A stretch of DNA of 64,000 bases from Lycorma delicatula (taxonomy: Eukaryota; Arthropoda; Insecta; Hemiptera; Fulgoridae). The stretch covers positions 69,383,415-69,447,414 of the forward strand of contig NC_134456.1 of assembly GCF_047948215.1 (NCBI RefSeq), written 5' to 3'. Below are positions 1-12,117 of this stretch, piece by piece. Made by a program: the position numbers and the translations under genes. The number at the start of each line of letters is the position of its first letter. Position 1 is the stretch's first letter. The notes under the pieces are model-generated. The model was not told the DNA's origin. It searched no databases and saw only the letters and a list, made by a program, of their open reading frames with translations.

Positions 1-1089
1 ATATTTAATCTGAAAAAGTTCGTTAATGAGCTAAAATATAACTTAACCTTACCAGTTTATTTTTTAAAGCTTTAATATATTTCATTTTACTTTTGTGATT
101 TATTAATTATACCTCTTACTGATTCTTAATCTTCCAGTTCTCCTCCAATCTGTGATTCTCCTCAGTCTATGACATTCTTTTTCCTTTTTGTTATGTAACA
201 ATTTTCTATAGACATTATTCGTTTTTTAGTGCTTTTTAGCTGATCTGAGGGCATTCTTTCACATTAGAAAAAATCCCTCATCTTAATAGATCTTATCTCC
301 CACGTTTGTATACAATTACTTGCATAACCCTCATAGTTTAGACAAAAAAAAAGGAAGAAGGATTAACATTTTTGGATTCTATTAATAAATTTAATTATCC
401 TTTGTCATTTTTAGAATATTCAAAACACTGCAGTCGAAATCCGGCGTCTCCTAAAGAATAAACATCATAATTTTTAACTAGTTGTAGTATATACCGGCAG
501 TGCTACAAAGCCATTCCTTTTCTTATTAATAGAAGTTATAAATAAATTCTAACGTAAAAATAATAATAAATTATGTTGTTATAACGCCTATGACTTTATT
601 TTACTGAAAAGTTAAGACATAAAAGCGTAATCAGTTTTTTTAATTATATTTTTGTTTAAACGAATCGGGTCATAAGTGACAAAATATTGATTTATAACTT
701 GTCTGCTCTGTAATCGAGAAACAAAAATCAATTATTACTGAATAGTTGGTGGATCGTTTAATGATACTTAACTAACAGGGGAGCTGCCTAGACCCCTAAT
801 AACAGTCCATCCTCGACAGTAAAAGCGTTCATTAACACACGTGATTACAGATATCAATGAATAATTTTACTATTGAGATCGGACGGAAAATTAAGGTCAA
901 TTGCTTGTACTGAATTATATTATATGGAAGCTGCAAAGTGTACCGCTATCCACGCATGTCAAACATGTTTGATTACTACTCTTTGTCTGATCTTTGACCT
1001 TGGTCGATAACAGAAATCAGATAACTTTAAAGTCCATTTCTCTAGATGCAACATTGAAGTTAACAGTTCGGTATCAATGAATTGGAGAG

Positions 1090-1116
1090 TAAGAGAGAGA
1101 GAGAGAGAGAGAGAGA
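1090..1116. repeat. (AG)n microsatellite
   Basis: An uninterrupted AG dinucleotide run of about 13 units. Confidence 0.9.
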
Positions 1117-4100
1117 AGTTGTGATCGGGTGAAAGGAACAGTTGGATGGCGAGCGGAAGGGTAGGTTTCACGTCGCTTAAGAGCGCATACTCTCATTCAT
1201 TCCTCTCCCTCAATGTTCTGAATTAATTATTTCTCCACGCTATTGTCACCTAGTCGCACTCTTGGTGCACTTGACTATTGCCATTTGCCGGGACTTAACT
1301 ATTTAGGTCCTGTTGTAATCTGGACCGGGCGCGGAGCGGTGATAGAAGCAATCTCGCATTTGGTAATTGTGTGCTCTTCATTTGAAATGAAATCCAAGCT
1401 TCATTAAAACTGAATTACTCCTTTAAATCCTCTCTTATCTTACAGTTTATTATGTTTAATGAATTTTGTATAATAGCGGATCGACAGAATACAGGTTATA
1501 TTTCAAATTATTATAAGAGATTTTTAAAGCTTAATTGCAGTATTTAACATTTAAATTTCTATGAGATTCGTTGCAATTAAAGCTATCGATCCTCATGTAC
1601 TGAATAGACACTACAGAATGTTTCTGATATCTGGTCGTATTTCAACACTAAAAACTGAATTTTTACGAGGAAAGTAGATTTCCTCGTAAATACACGTCGA
1701 CTTATTTTGTTTTTCGACGTTTTTAATTCATCACAAGGTAATCTGGCGTGGGACAGGTCCGTTACATCATTACCCAACTCTGTTCTCCAGTATTCCCAGT
1801 TAAATTTTTTTAAGACTGATTGTTTTCTTCTATTATTTTTACTCCTTCTTAGCCTCTCTTTTTGCATTTTCCTTCTAGTACTGTTAAAATTCAACCTTTT
1901 GCCTCTCTTGGTATTTTCCAGCCGGTTATCTTATTTATTTCGTAATTATCCCTTTTCTATCGTTCGGTAACTATTCTCGTTGTCTCTCCTCATTACACCT
2001 TCATTTTTCACTTTGTGAATCATCTCCAATATCCTCTATGTACACATTTCAAATTTCTCCAGCATTTCTTTTTCTGTTTTTCTTAATATTCTGTTAATGT
2101 TTAAGTAAGATCAGGTTAAATAGTATGTGAACGAAAAGGAGTGAAAAAATTTTGATTCACTTCAGCCACAAAGGTTTATTTTAGCACTTATTCCTAGTCG
2201 GTGAGTTGTCGTTCAATTTCTCCCTATGGTCCCAATATCTGACGATCAGGATCGAACAGTGCTTCGGGAATGAGGAGAGGAACGACAAAATCCAAAGGTC
2301 GGCTTTCTTTTTGCCTTAAATGCGTTCCATTCCATTATGACAGTAATCTAGTCTGGCGTCTGCCAATTATCTCAGATCGGGAAAGCCCAGTTCGCATCTT
2401 TGTACTACTCGAGTCACCAAAATCTCATTTTATCTCCAGGTTCTTGAAATCTTGAAATTCAGTACTACTACATTAAGAGTCAACAGTTATTACAAAATAA
2501 TACTAATAATCCCTGAAAATCTCATAATCAACGATATAAGCTGATCGATTGCCTTAAGTACAGTTTTCCATGTTTTTAGATTTTACAGATTTTTTTACAG
2601 CAGGGCGATGGACACTTAATTTCGTAAAAATAAGTATTAGCTGGTGCTTTTTATTGAGAAGCAAACCGCAATAGCAACTAATTAATATACGTTACTACGT
2701 GATCGTTACAATACTTTCATCTCCGAAACGGTTATTTAAACAGCATTTCTGAATTTTATTTTTTTAAATTCCATTATCCTTTTGTAATATTACTTTTAAT
2801 TATTATATTAATTTTCTTGTTCAGCTTATCAAAGTGAATTAACAGTTTATTGCTTTAAAAAAAAATAAAAATTTGTCGAGAAAAACAGTCTATTCGATCG
2901 AATAAGATAAGAAAGAATAATTAACACTGTGTATGAATATTTTTATAGATTTTCTTTCACCGGCGTAAATTCACATTCAGTTAAAAGTAATTCATGAAAT
3001 AAGTACCTTTAAGTTTTTTGATGGCAAATTTGCGTAATGGAGAAAAAATTGCATAGTTTGGCAGAAATGAGACTGAGGAATAAAGTTCACCCTCGAGCTT
3101 TTTTACACTAACATCGCATAAAGCTAGTAATTAAATTTCTGACTCAACGGCCAAGAAAAGATCTAATTAGTAGACACTAAAAGAAGTTATTTTAATCCAT
3201 TGTTTTTTTTTTTTTTTTGTTTTATTATTGTTTTATATATTATTACTATAAAATGAAACTAAAAAAAATTTCGATTTATTTGTCGTAAATTATAATTTGT
3301 GTAATTAAATTTTGTATGATATCAATGAAAGTTAAAATGTACTCTTCCGATATATGTTAAGATTTTGCGTTCACCGTTTATAAATAATTCAGCAAAATAA
3401 GGTAAAGAGAGAATAAGTAAAATAAATGTCGGTTTAGTTATGTTTTTGCATTTAAACGGTTTTGTGTATACACTTTTATAGCAAGACTATGTGCGTACGA
3501 ACGTGATTTGAAAGCAAAATAATCTGCTGGCAGTAGCTCGCTTGCAACAGATGGACGGCTTCCATTCCTCTTAACCCTTCTTTTTCTTCGTTTTGTTTCT
3601 TCCTTCCTTCCTTTATCCCTTCATTCTCTTTTGACCCTTTATAGAACCTTACACTAAAAATCCATAGCTTATAGCCATCGAGTCTTAAAAAAATAAGGTC
3701 AAATTTTACAGTACTTCTTTTATCCTTAAGTGATTTTCCTGAAAGGCATCGTAAAGTTCAAATCAAATTTCGTTATCGTCCACTCGTTCCGATTTACAGA
3801 AGTTAATAATTCCTTCAAAGTTTACTTTTAGTTTTTCTGTTGTTATCTAAATTTTATTACATCGGTTTAAAAGCCATTAATTCGTTCTACATTTACCTTA
3901 TTACATGAAATTTTATAAAGGTTTGTTTGTTATTAATTATAAATCAGAACTGGTTTTATAGTTGATATCGGTCAACCAGCTAAATCGATTGATCTTAAAT
4001 AAAAGTGTACTCTGTACATACTGGCTAAAATAGTACAACAGATTTATGGACTTTTTCTCGTAAAACTAAATAAATTAACATACTCGTATTTATATAAGAT

Positions 4101-7100
4101 GTTGCAAGTCTTAACGTGCACTTTTATCATTGCAAGCTCAAACCGTTGATTGGGCTAACAATCAACTCGGTTACCATACGAATTCGTTCACAAATACTAG
4201 ATTTATGATAAAAAGTCATTGTTAGATCTATTTTGATGTCAGATTAAACTGTCGTTTCTCATATCGAAAAACTAGTATGATTTTGAGTGATATTGACTTT
4301 CTTCGTACTTATTGGTTATATTTTTCCATTTATTTTCAGTAATTTCTTCTTCAAAGATTAACCTCTTTTTCATTCAGATTGCATATTAATGAGTCGATGA
4401 TTTCCATTGTAACAAATTGCCGCGTGTTCGCGGTTCGATAAGGATATGAGAAACTAACAAACGTAAAAATTTGTTTTAAATACAACTTATTACTTTAGAA
4501 ACATATAAACAAAATAAATAATAATTACAATGATAATAATAATAAAATTAATAACGAAAATACGTGTATATAACATACAAAATAGTAATTGAAATAAAAA
4601 GACAATGTTTATTTAATGACAGTATTTTGGTATTTGGTATTAATAAATACCAAAACACGCTTATTGTTTATCCCTTGTTATCGCACGTGCGTTGAAGGGT
4701 ATTTATTTCCCCTGACCTGCAGAACTAGTACCCGACTCGTCCCTTAAGTGTTTAAGTATAATAACTTTCATTGTCTGCGCCTTTTCTACAAGTTCTTATT
4801 TAAGCAACTCCTTCAGAAATTTATTCAGGCAAGTCCGTTAATCCTTCTGGTCGTACAAGAGACTGCGGAGGCGCCATTATCTGCATTACAAAGAACAAAC
4901 TGTTAAACGGACCTGTTATTCTAAAAAAAATTAAAATTCCTTGTAGATGTTTCTATATTTTCTCTCTTTTTTCTTAATTGGAAGAAACCCGTTATAGTGG
5001 TACTGGTCCTGTTACAATATATACATATACACTTTTATCTACTCATATGGTTTTACAAAGATCCTAAATCCAATTAGATTATACACACCATTTAGTAGGA
5101 AACGCTAAAAAAAGAAAAAGAGTAATCAATAAATCACAAGAAAAGCATAATGTTTTTTATTATACTTACACCATTATACTAACTTGAGACCTTACAGATA
5201 TCAATCGGTTCAATCTTCATACATAATTGTTCTAACCTTCGTTTTGCGATTTTTTTTTCAGAAACATATTTAGAATTACTTTTCTATCCAATGATCCTTA
5301 ACCCGATCTCATTAAAAGTAGCAGTTAAATGCTGTTACTCAGACCAAAAAAGATATTTTCTGCGTAAATGTAAAATAGATATTAGTTTCACTAAAAAAAA
5401 ATGGATTGCTTTTTTTAAAGCTTGTAAAAATGAATTTAAAGAAGTAATTTGATTTTTTAACCAAAAGTAAAAATTGACCAAGTGAATTTTTTTAAGATTT
5501 ATTTTACCCTTTTTTTAAAAAAGTATTTTTTCTGGAGAAAAAAATAAAAATAACAAAAAAAATTTTTTGGGTTAGTTTTTGTCTTACAGAAAATTGCAGA
5601 TAATTTTGCGATCTTTTAAAAAGTTCTTTCGATTTTTTAGATAAAATAATTTTATAACTATTAAAAGTACGCAATACTTTACAAAATTATGCATCAGTTT
5701 TTAATTCAAGTAAACTTAATTCTTATCAGGTATGTTTTATACAGTTTTATACACTGCAAATAAATACAATTTTAATTACAATTTTCTATTTGATGACTGT
5801 ATAATTTTATATCGGAAATTACTTTCTAAATTGAACTTAATATTTTATTATTATGTATTTCAGGTCATTTAATTTTAAATAATAAAAGTTACTTTTGAAG
5901 TTTTTTGTGGTTTTCATCGAAAATCATACTTTAGAATAGCTTATTCAATTTTATAACTTTTTTTATATTTTTATTTCTAATAATAAGATTTTATAAACTA
6001 AACGTAGGTTACATTCTGATTTTAAATTATGGAATACGGAGAAGTTCTTTAGCGAATCAAATAGAAAGATCGATCAGAAAAGGTTGAAACAAGAAAAGGT
6101 AGATGTAGATGTAGATGTCTGGGCCGCAGAGGGGTTTTAGCTGAAGTAGTGAGATAGTAGGTAACCAAACCGTTCTGTAGAGCGGCCGAAGTTGAGCCTG
6201 TTGTAAACCCCCTTTCTCTCTCGGCAGTTTACGACTCCACTCCGCCTAACGTTATCATGAATTTTAATGTCCTGGACATCCGTGGATATCATAAAGTGGG
6301 TTTATGTACAAGCCCGTTCCATTGTTGTTGGTATGCGTTTGTTCTGCACCCTGATGACTTAGTGATCAATTTGTGCTTCTCCACTCCCACACCTAATTCG
6401 GCACAAATGGTGTACCTCTTTGTTTTCGAAACAGGAAAAGAATAAAGGGTATTCGTTTTTTTCATAGTTTTACCTCTACCCATCAAATCTGTAAGGCGTT
6501 ACTCGCCGGAGCAGCCGTGCTACCTATTCCTGTTGGAATTAGAGTGGACTGTTAGCTTCTACCGTTGTAAATCGTAACACCTGCAGAGAATTGCACTTCA
6601 TTCAGCAGTTAGGTCTTAAGAGAAAAGCCTATTTTCTGTAATTTCGATACTTGTACTTAACGGTTGTTTTAAAATATAAACGGGTGATACTTTTTTTTGT
6701 ATTTTTTATTATTACTGTTTGTAAACAATATATTCTGAAATAAAATGGCTTTTCGTAAATTATGTACTTAAGTTTTCAATATTATTTACTACTTAAAACA
6801 ATTTGTTCATGCTGATTTTTATATACCGGTAGTTGATTTAAATAGCTTAACCGTCCATTGTAGAAAAGAGAGTAGGAAAATTTTTCAAATAAAAATCTTT
6901 TTTTATCCGAAATCCAAAGAGAATTAAACTACTGTGATTTTACAAAAAATCGCCGTTGAATAAAATTAAATCATAATTCACGATATATTGAACACATCGC
7001 TTATTGATCAAATGTAGGTGTCTATTGAATTTTATTGCGTCTTCTCCCTTCTTATTCCGTTTTTGTTTGTAATACTTCCTCTTTAAAAACATCTCGTATA

Positions 7101-8297
7101 TATTCTGAGTCTTAAGTATCTAAAATTGATTCTCCAGATTATACACGTGAAAAATAACTATCATTATTTTGTACGAAACATGTGCACGAAAATACACACA
7201 TATTTGATTGTTTATGTTTAAAGATATTATATTACAAACCAAAACGTCAGTCTTTTCTCGTAAACGTAATTTCCAGAGCTATATTCCTTGAAACCTTAAA
7301 ATTGGCTATCGGCTACTATTTCATTTGAATCGACCATTTACAGACAACATAACTTGAAGATGAATAACATTTCAAAAATAACAAATTTTTGTCCCCCAAG
7401 TTTTAGAAGAAAATTAAAATAACATATTTATCAAAAATATAAATGAACCAACATTTCTATTTAAGAATATTGCAACCGCATTTATCATGAATCACTTTGT
7501 TGATGCTATTTGGTGATAATCGAATTAAAACTTTTGCTACGTTTATATATACATATATATTTAATCCAGTTTTTAACTTTCTGCATTAAAAGTTGTTTTT
7601 AATTACGCTACCAAAAAGTTTATATTAAATTTGCTTACGAGGTAATTAAATATTTATATTTTTTAAATAATTTTTTTCGATAAGTGTTGTTTGTTGTTAA
7701 CCATAGTTTTTAATTTAAGAAGTGGATCTGTAAAACAATTCACGAGTACATTAATGCGTTAATTATTTAACTATATTAATTTTTATTGAATTGCCAGTTT
7801 TATCAGTCAAATTTTCCATACGATAAATATCCGTAAAATAAGAAGAGAAATATACATTTTATCTAATTAAACAATTTAATTATTGAAGTACTGCGAAAAA
7901 AGGCCGACCGTAGTCGGTTGTTGAAGTATAAATTTTGCTGGAAATGAAAAATGTACTAGTATAAGTTTTACAGCTGTGAAACTGAAGAGGAGTTTGATAG
8001 TGTTCAGAAATAAAAGTTAGAAGAACCCTTGTGTCGTTAGCCGTTGTATAAGAAGGACCCCCCCAGACCGAATCTTTTCAGTTAGAACTAGCATCTCTTG
8101 GTAAATCTAATTTAAAGATTGTGTTTCCTAGCTTGGCCGTCGGGCGGGCGGTGTACCTCTTTACCATGCAGACTGTGCGCTTCATTGCATAGTCAAAACA
8201 GTAAACCCCGAGGTCTCCTCACTTCCACTCCCTTTACCGTCCATTTTCTGTAGAAACCACTTTGCTATGAAACTCACACTCCGCTCATTCTTTCTCG

Positions 8298-8299
<2 letters not shown>

Positions 8300-8330
<31 letters not shown>
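8300..8330. repeat. (CT)n microsatellite
   Basis: A CT dinucleotide run of about 15 units, within a wider pyrimidine-rich stretch (8285-8355). Confidence 0.9.
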
Positions 8331-8332
<2 letters not shown>

Positions 8333-9037
8333 TCTCACTCATTCTCACTCGCTCACAGAGCTAAACTTATCTTATAGACGACATAACATCAATTCTCCAC
8401 AAATGTATACCAATCGCAATTTTTACCTTATATTTAGTTTTCGAATTTTTTCCAACAAAAAAATATTTTTGTCTTTGTTGAGTTTATTAAAGTTTACTAG
8501 AAATAAGTTTTATTGCACTTCAATTTAAATTCGACTACTGCCATTTAAATTACTATGGTAATTTCCTGAGAATGCTGGAATAAAAAAATCCGAAAAAAAT
8601 AAGGACTTTTTAACTTTTTTTAAATTTTCACCCAGAAAAAGATTACCAAAATACTCAACACCTTAAAAATTACGAGTTACTAACTCAAAATTTGGATTTG
8701 AAAATAGAATTAGTAACTTCCAAAACCTTACTTTTACATTAAAAAAAAAAAAACATATATATATATACGCACATAGGTGATTCATGATATCAAATTGCCC
8801 GGCATTCTCTCCGGAGATGATTCTATAGCAAAAAATAAAAACTAAAAATCCATTTTGGCACGCCAGAAAGTGGAGGTAGGTTTCACCATGCTAAGTAGGG
8901 GATAAAAAAGATTCCTTCCACCTTAAAGTTAAGAAAATTTTCAAATTTACTCAATACAATAGTTGCATGTGAAAAAAAAATTTCACAAGTTTAGCATACG
9001 GCAAACCCCATCTTCATACAATTCCCTTGCTGGAAGG

Positions 9038-9440
9038 GTTGGTCATATCAAAAATTGTATCAGACAAACGTTTTAGGTAATATTTAGAGAACTAACGACC
9101 ACTTTAAACCGATTCGATACTGTGCCTATTAAGGGAGATATGATTTTTTTTTGTCTTTGAAACCCCATTTTTTTCACCCTCTGGGTCAGTGGTTGGTGAT
9201 ATCAAAAGCTTTACAACAAGTTTTAGGCCCTTATTCAAAGAATAGTAAGAACTTTAAACGAATTCGATATTTTACTTAATAGGAAAGTTATAGCAATATT
9301 TTGTTTTTTTCGAAAAAGCCCTTCCATTTCCATCCTCATGGTTCGATTTTGCCTATTAACGAACTCGACAAGATTTTGGGTCGTTATATTTTATGCATCA
9401 ATTTGAAAGTGAAAGGCGCAAAATTACGGCAGTTACCATG
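9038..9440. repeat. Imperfect tandem repeat, unclassified
   Basis: Two similar blocks follow each other at a spacing of about 155 bp. Both read ggttggt-atatcaaaa, then ttttaggt/c, an attta/attca block, aactttaaac and cgattcgat or a close variant (9038-9125 and 9193-9270). A more diverged third block may follow near 9340. The family is unknown to me; it looks like a dispersed, internally repeated insect element. Confidence 0.55.
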
Positions 9441-9485
9441 TCCAAAAGAAAGTTTTATATATATATATTTATATTTTTTTTTTGT

Positions 9486-9665
9486 CTTCAGTCATTTGAC
9501 TGGTTTGATGCAGCTCTCCAAGATTCCCTATCTAGTGCTAGCCGTTTCATTTCTGTATACCCTCTACATCCTTCATCCCTAACAATTTGTTTTACATATT
9601 CCAAACGTGGCCTGCCTACACAGTTTTTTCCTTCTACCTGTCCTTCCAATATTAAAGCGACAATA
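9486..9665. repeat. Dispersed insect repeat fragment
   Basis: The stretch beginning ttcagtcatttgactggttt and including a gcctgcctacaca block resembles a repeat I know from several insect genomes, probably a LINE- or SINE-related fragment. It is flanked by (TA)n-rich sequence at 9456-9475 and 9668-9710. The open frames across it are repeat-derived and not a host gene. Assignment is from memory of the family. Confidence 0.45.
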
Positions 9666-9833
9666 TTAAATATACATTTATATATATATATATATATAAA
9701 TGTATATGTAAACTTTTGAACTGACGGTAGTTTTGGGATTTGGGAGATGTGAAATGCGAAGATATGTCAAAATTTTCCGGAAGTCGAATCATGGTACCCA
9801 TTACAATAAGTAGCTTTCTTAAGAAATCTACCT

Positions 9834-12117
9834 AAAAGTTCGTATAAACATAGGTCAGAAAACGATTCGTTAGCGAGTTTCGGCTCATGAACCATTTAGC
9901 CCTGCTTTCTCCTCCATCACTGAAATTAAACCGTAGTAAGATTCTTGACGTTCAAATCGAGGAGTAAATTTGGGTGCTTCGTTATAGTTTTTCATCTAAG
10001 AGATTGAATAAAAATGGTCCCAGATCTCTATCTCACTTAGGTTTTAAGAAAAACTGGCAAAACACGAAAACGTTTTGTAGGAAAATACACTTTTTCAGGT
10101 TTGGAATAAAATAACTTTGTTAATTAAATACCAATAAACAAATAAAACATTTTAGTGAACTTGTAGAGAATTTAATTCTAAGAAAATTGATGTAAATACC
10201 ATCTATTAAAATTAAATACAAGTTTGAGAAGTTCAACTTTATGTAGAAACAAAACACACAAACTGGATCAAAAAATAATACGATTTTAACAGAACAATTT
10301 TCATCAACGTATGAACAAAATACGTAAATGAAAACAAATAGTAAAATTAAAATGAAAGAAAAAATGAATAAAAAATAGATTTAAAAAAATAAAAGTCACA
10401 CTTTTTGTTTTTTTCTAAAATTGATTAAATATCAAAGTGGTTACTTGATAAAGCTGCAAACATTTCTTCAAAGCAGTTGCTCAATGTGGCCGCCATTCTG
10501 TTCAATGCACATAGTTCAGCTTGGCGAATCTATGCCAACCGGACACGTCTAATTCCATCATTATTACTCCTAACAGTAGCACCAGCTTCTTTTTTACGAT
10601 GTCTCAATACTTCTTGCCTGACAATACGAGCGAAATAGACCAACAACTTCACCCGGCATCAAAGGAAAAAGTCCGCTGGCGTGAGATCATCACATCACGA
10701 CAATAGTGAGCAGGTGCACCATCATTGAAAAACCACATCTGCACTCTATCTGCTACCGTAATATCTTCCAAGAGTTCCATCAGATTTGTTTGCAAACATG
10801 CAAGTTCCGCTCTCCATTGAGCTTGGCGGTAAGAAAAAAGGACCTATGAGATTATCACCAAGAAGATTCACACCACACGTTAAACGAAAACTTGCGTTGG
10901 AAATGACTTGTAGCAGTCTCATGAGGATTTTCTTCTGCCCAAGTGTGAATATTTCGATAATTGCGATGCCATTTCTTGTAAAACAGGATTCATCAGTAAT
11001 TAGAATATTACGTAGGAAATAGGGATGATTTTCACATTTTCTAATTATTAACCACCATCAGAATTTCATCCGTTTATCAAAATCAGGTGGTAATAACTCT
11101 TATTCACATGTTGTATAGAACGGGTATAATTGTTGCTTCCGTAACGTTCGCCTCACACTTGATTGTGAAACATTAAAGCGATGTGACAACCTTCTGGTGC
11201 TTGAAGATGAGATACTTGTACCGCATTCAATATTGCTTCTTCGCGTCGGCATCTCTCACAAGACGTTCACGACCATCATCAAATCGTTGTGGTTTAAGCA
11301 TACTTGTTTCTCGAACTCGCCTCTCCAAAGCTTCAAATATTTTACGAGCCGGTACTCTTCGATTTGAATAATTTTCCCGGTATTCACGCAAAGCAGCCAA
11401 TCAATTTTTATTTTCTTTACTATAAATTAACAACATATCCGTCAACTCTCCAAATAAAAACAAATTTATAGTATCGCCCATCGTGAATGACCGAACAATA
11501 ACGGCATAAACACCGCTCAAATAAATATTCAAATGCTAAACACTAATACTTAATTGTTGAACATCTCTTATTACCAATCTATGAAAAAAAAATCTTAAAT
11601 ATGTTTTAGGAGGATGTCTTTAAATTTATTTTTATAATTTTTAGCATTTGTGTGTAAATTGTTCAATTTAAAATCGTATCAATTTTCGGATCTAGTTTAT
11701 GTGTTTTGTTTCTAATTAAAGTTGCTTGTGTTTAATTTTAATAGACGTTATTAACATCAATTTTCTCAAAATTAAATTGTCTACAAGTTAACTAGAAATT
11801 TTTATTTGTCTATTGATAAATTAAAAAGTTATTTTATTCCGAATATAAAAAAAAATAAATATTTTACGACAAAACCTTTTCGTGTTTTACTACGTTTTTC
11901 TTGAAACCTAAGTGAGATAGAGGTCTGAGACCACTTTTATTCAATTTATTGGATCAAAAGCCATAACAAGTAAGTGCCAAAATTTACTCCTCGATTTGTA
12001 CCACAAGAATTTTAGTACAATTTAATCTTACAGAGGGAATAGAAAGCAGGGTTAACTATTTCGTGAACCGAAACGCGCTAACGAACCGTTTTCTGACCTA
12101 TGTTTATATGAACTTTT
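9834..12117 (-). mobile_element. Mariner-type DNA transposon with ~475-bp inverted repeats
   Basis: The two ends are inverted copies of each other. The left arm is 9834-10315 and starts aaaagttcgtataaacatag; the right arm is 11645-12117 and ends with the complement. Matching landmarks in both arms include cctaagtgagatagag, gaaccgttttctgacc and a tttgtttctaattaaag-like block. The 1.3 kb between the arms holds a broken transposase on the minus strand. Arms this long are far above the ~30 bp of classic mariners. A TA target duplication could not be placed exactly: TA precedes the left end, but the right border runs into a T tract. Confidence 0.85.
10440..11481 (-). pseudogene. Mariner-superfamily transposase, frameshifted and internally deleted
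   Basis: Reading the minus strand from an ATG at 11481, the N-terminus MGDTINLFLFGELTDMLLIY is followed by an in-frame stop. It continues as REYRENYSNRRVPARKIFEA and RRVRETSMLKPQRFDDGRER, a helix-turn-helix region like that of mariner relatives in arthropods. Further on come ILITDESCF (first catalytic Asp) and, after a frameshift, RNIHTWAEENPHET, FQRKFSFNVW and GDNLIGPFFLP. Next is QMWFFNDGAPAHY (second catalytic Asp). The usual RSPDLNPLDF segment with the third catalytic residue is absent. Frameshifts, stops and this deletion mean it cannot make active transposase. Confidence 0.82.

Larger units (their letters stand above)
1..9030. other. Non-coding AT-rich stretch, no gene found
   Basis: No exon with convincing splice sites or protein similarity was recognised on either strand. 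Contents noted: an (AG)n tract near 1090, a (CT)n tract near 8300, a short (gatgta)n run near 6105, and several less AT-rich islands (about 1120-1340, 6120-6620 and 8030-8345). Small 5' exons of the Ig gene or regulatory elements could be hidden here. Confidence 0.5.

Noticed and set aside
1583..1894. 103-codon minus-strand frame
   Set aside because: No recognisable domain and no splice context; the overlapping opposite frame is a Leu/Ser low-complexity product. It might be a transposon relic, but that cannot be supported.
10521..11371. Plus-strand frames of 61, 78 and 62 codons
   Set aside because: They are antisense shadows of the minus-strand mariner-type transposase relic.
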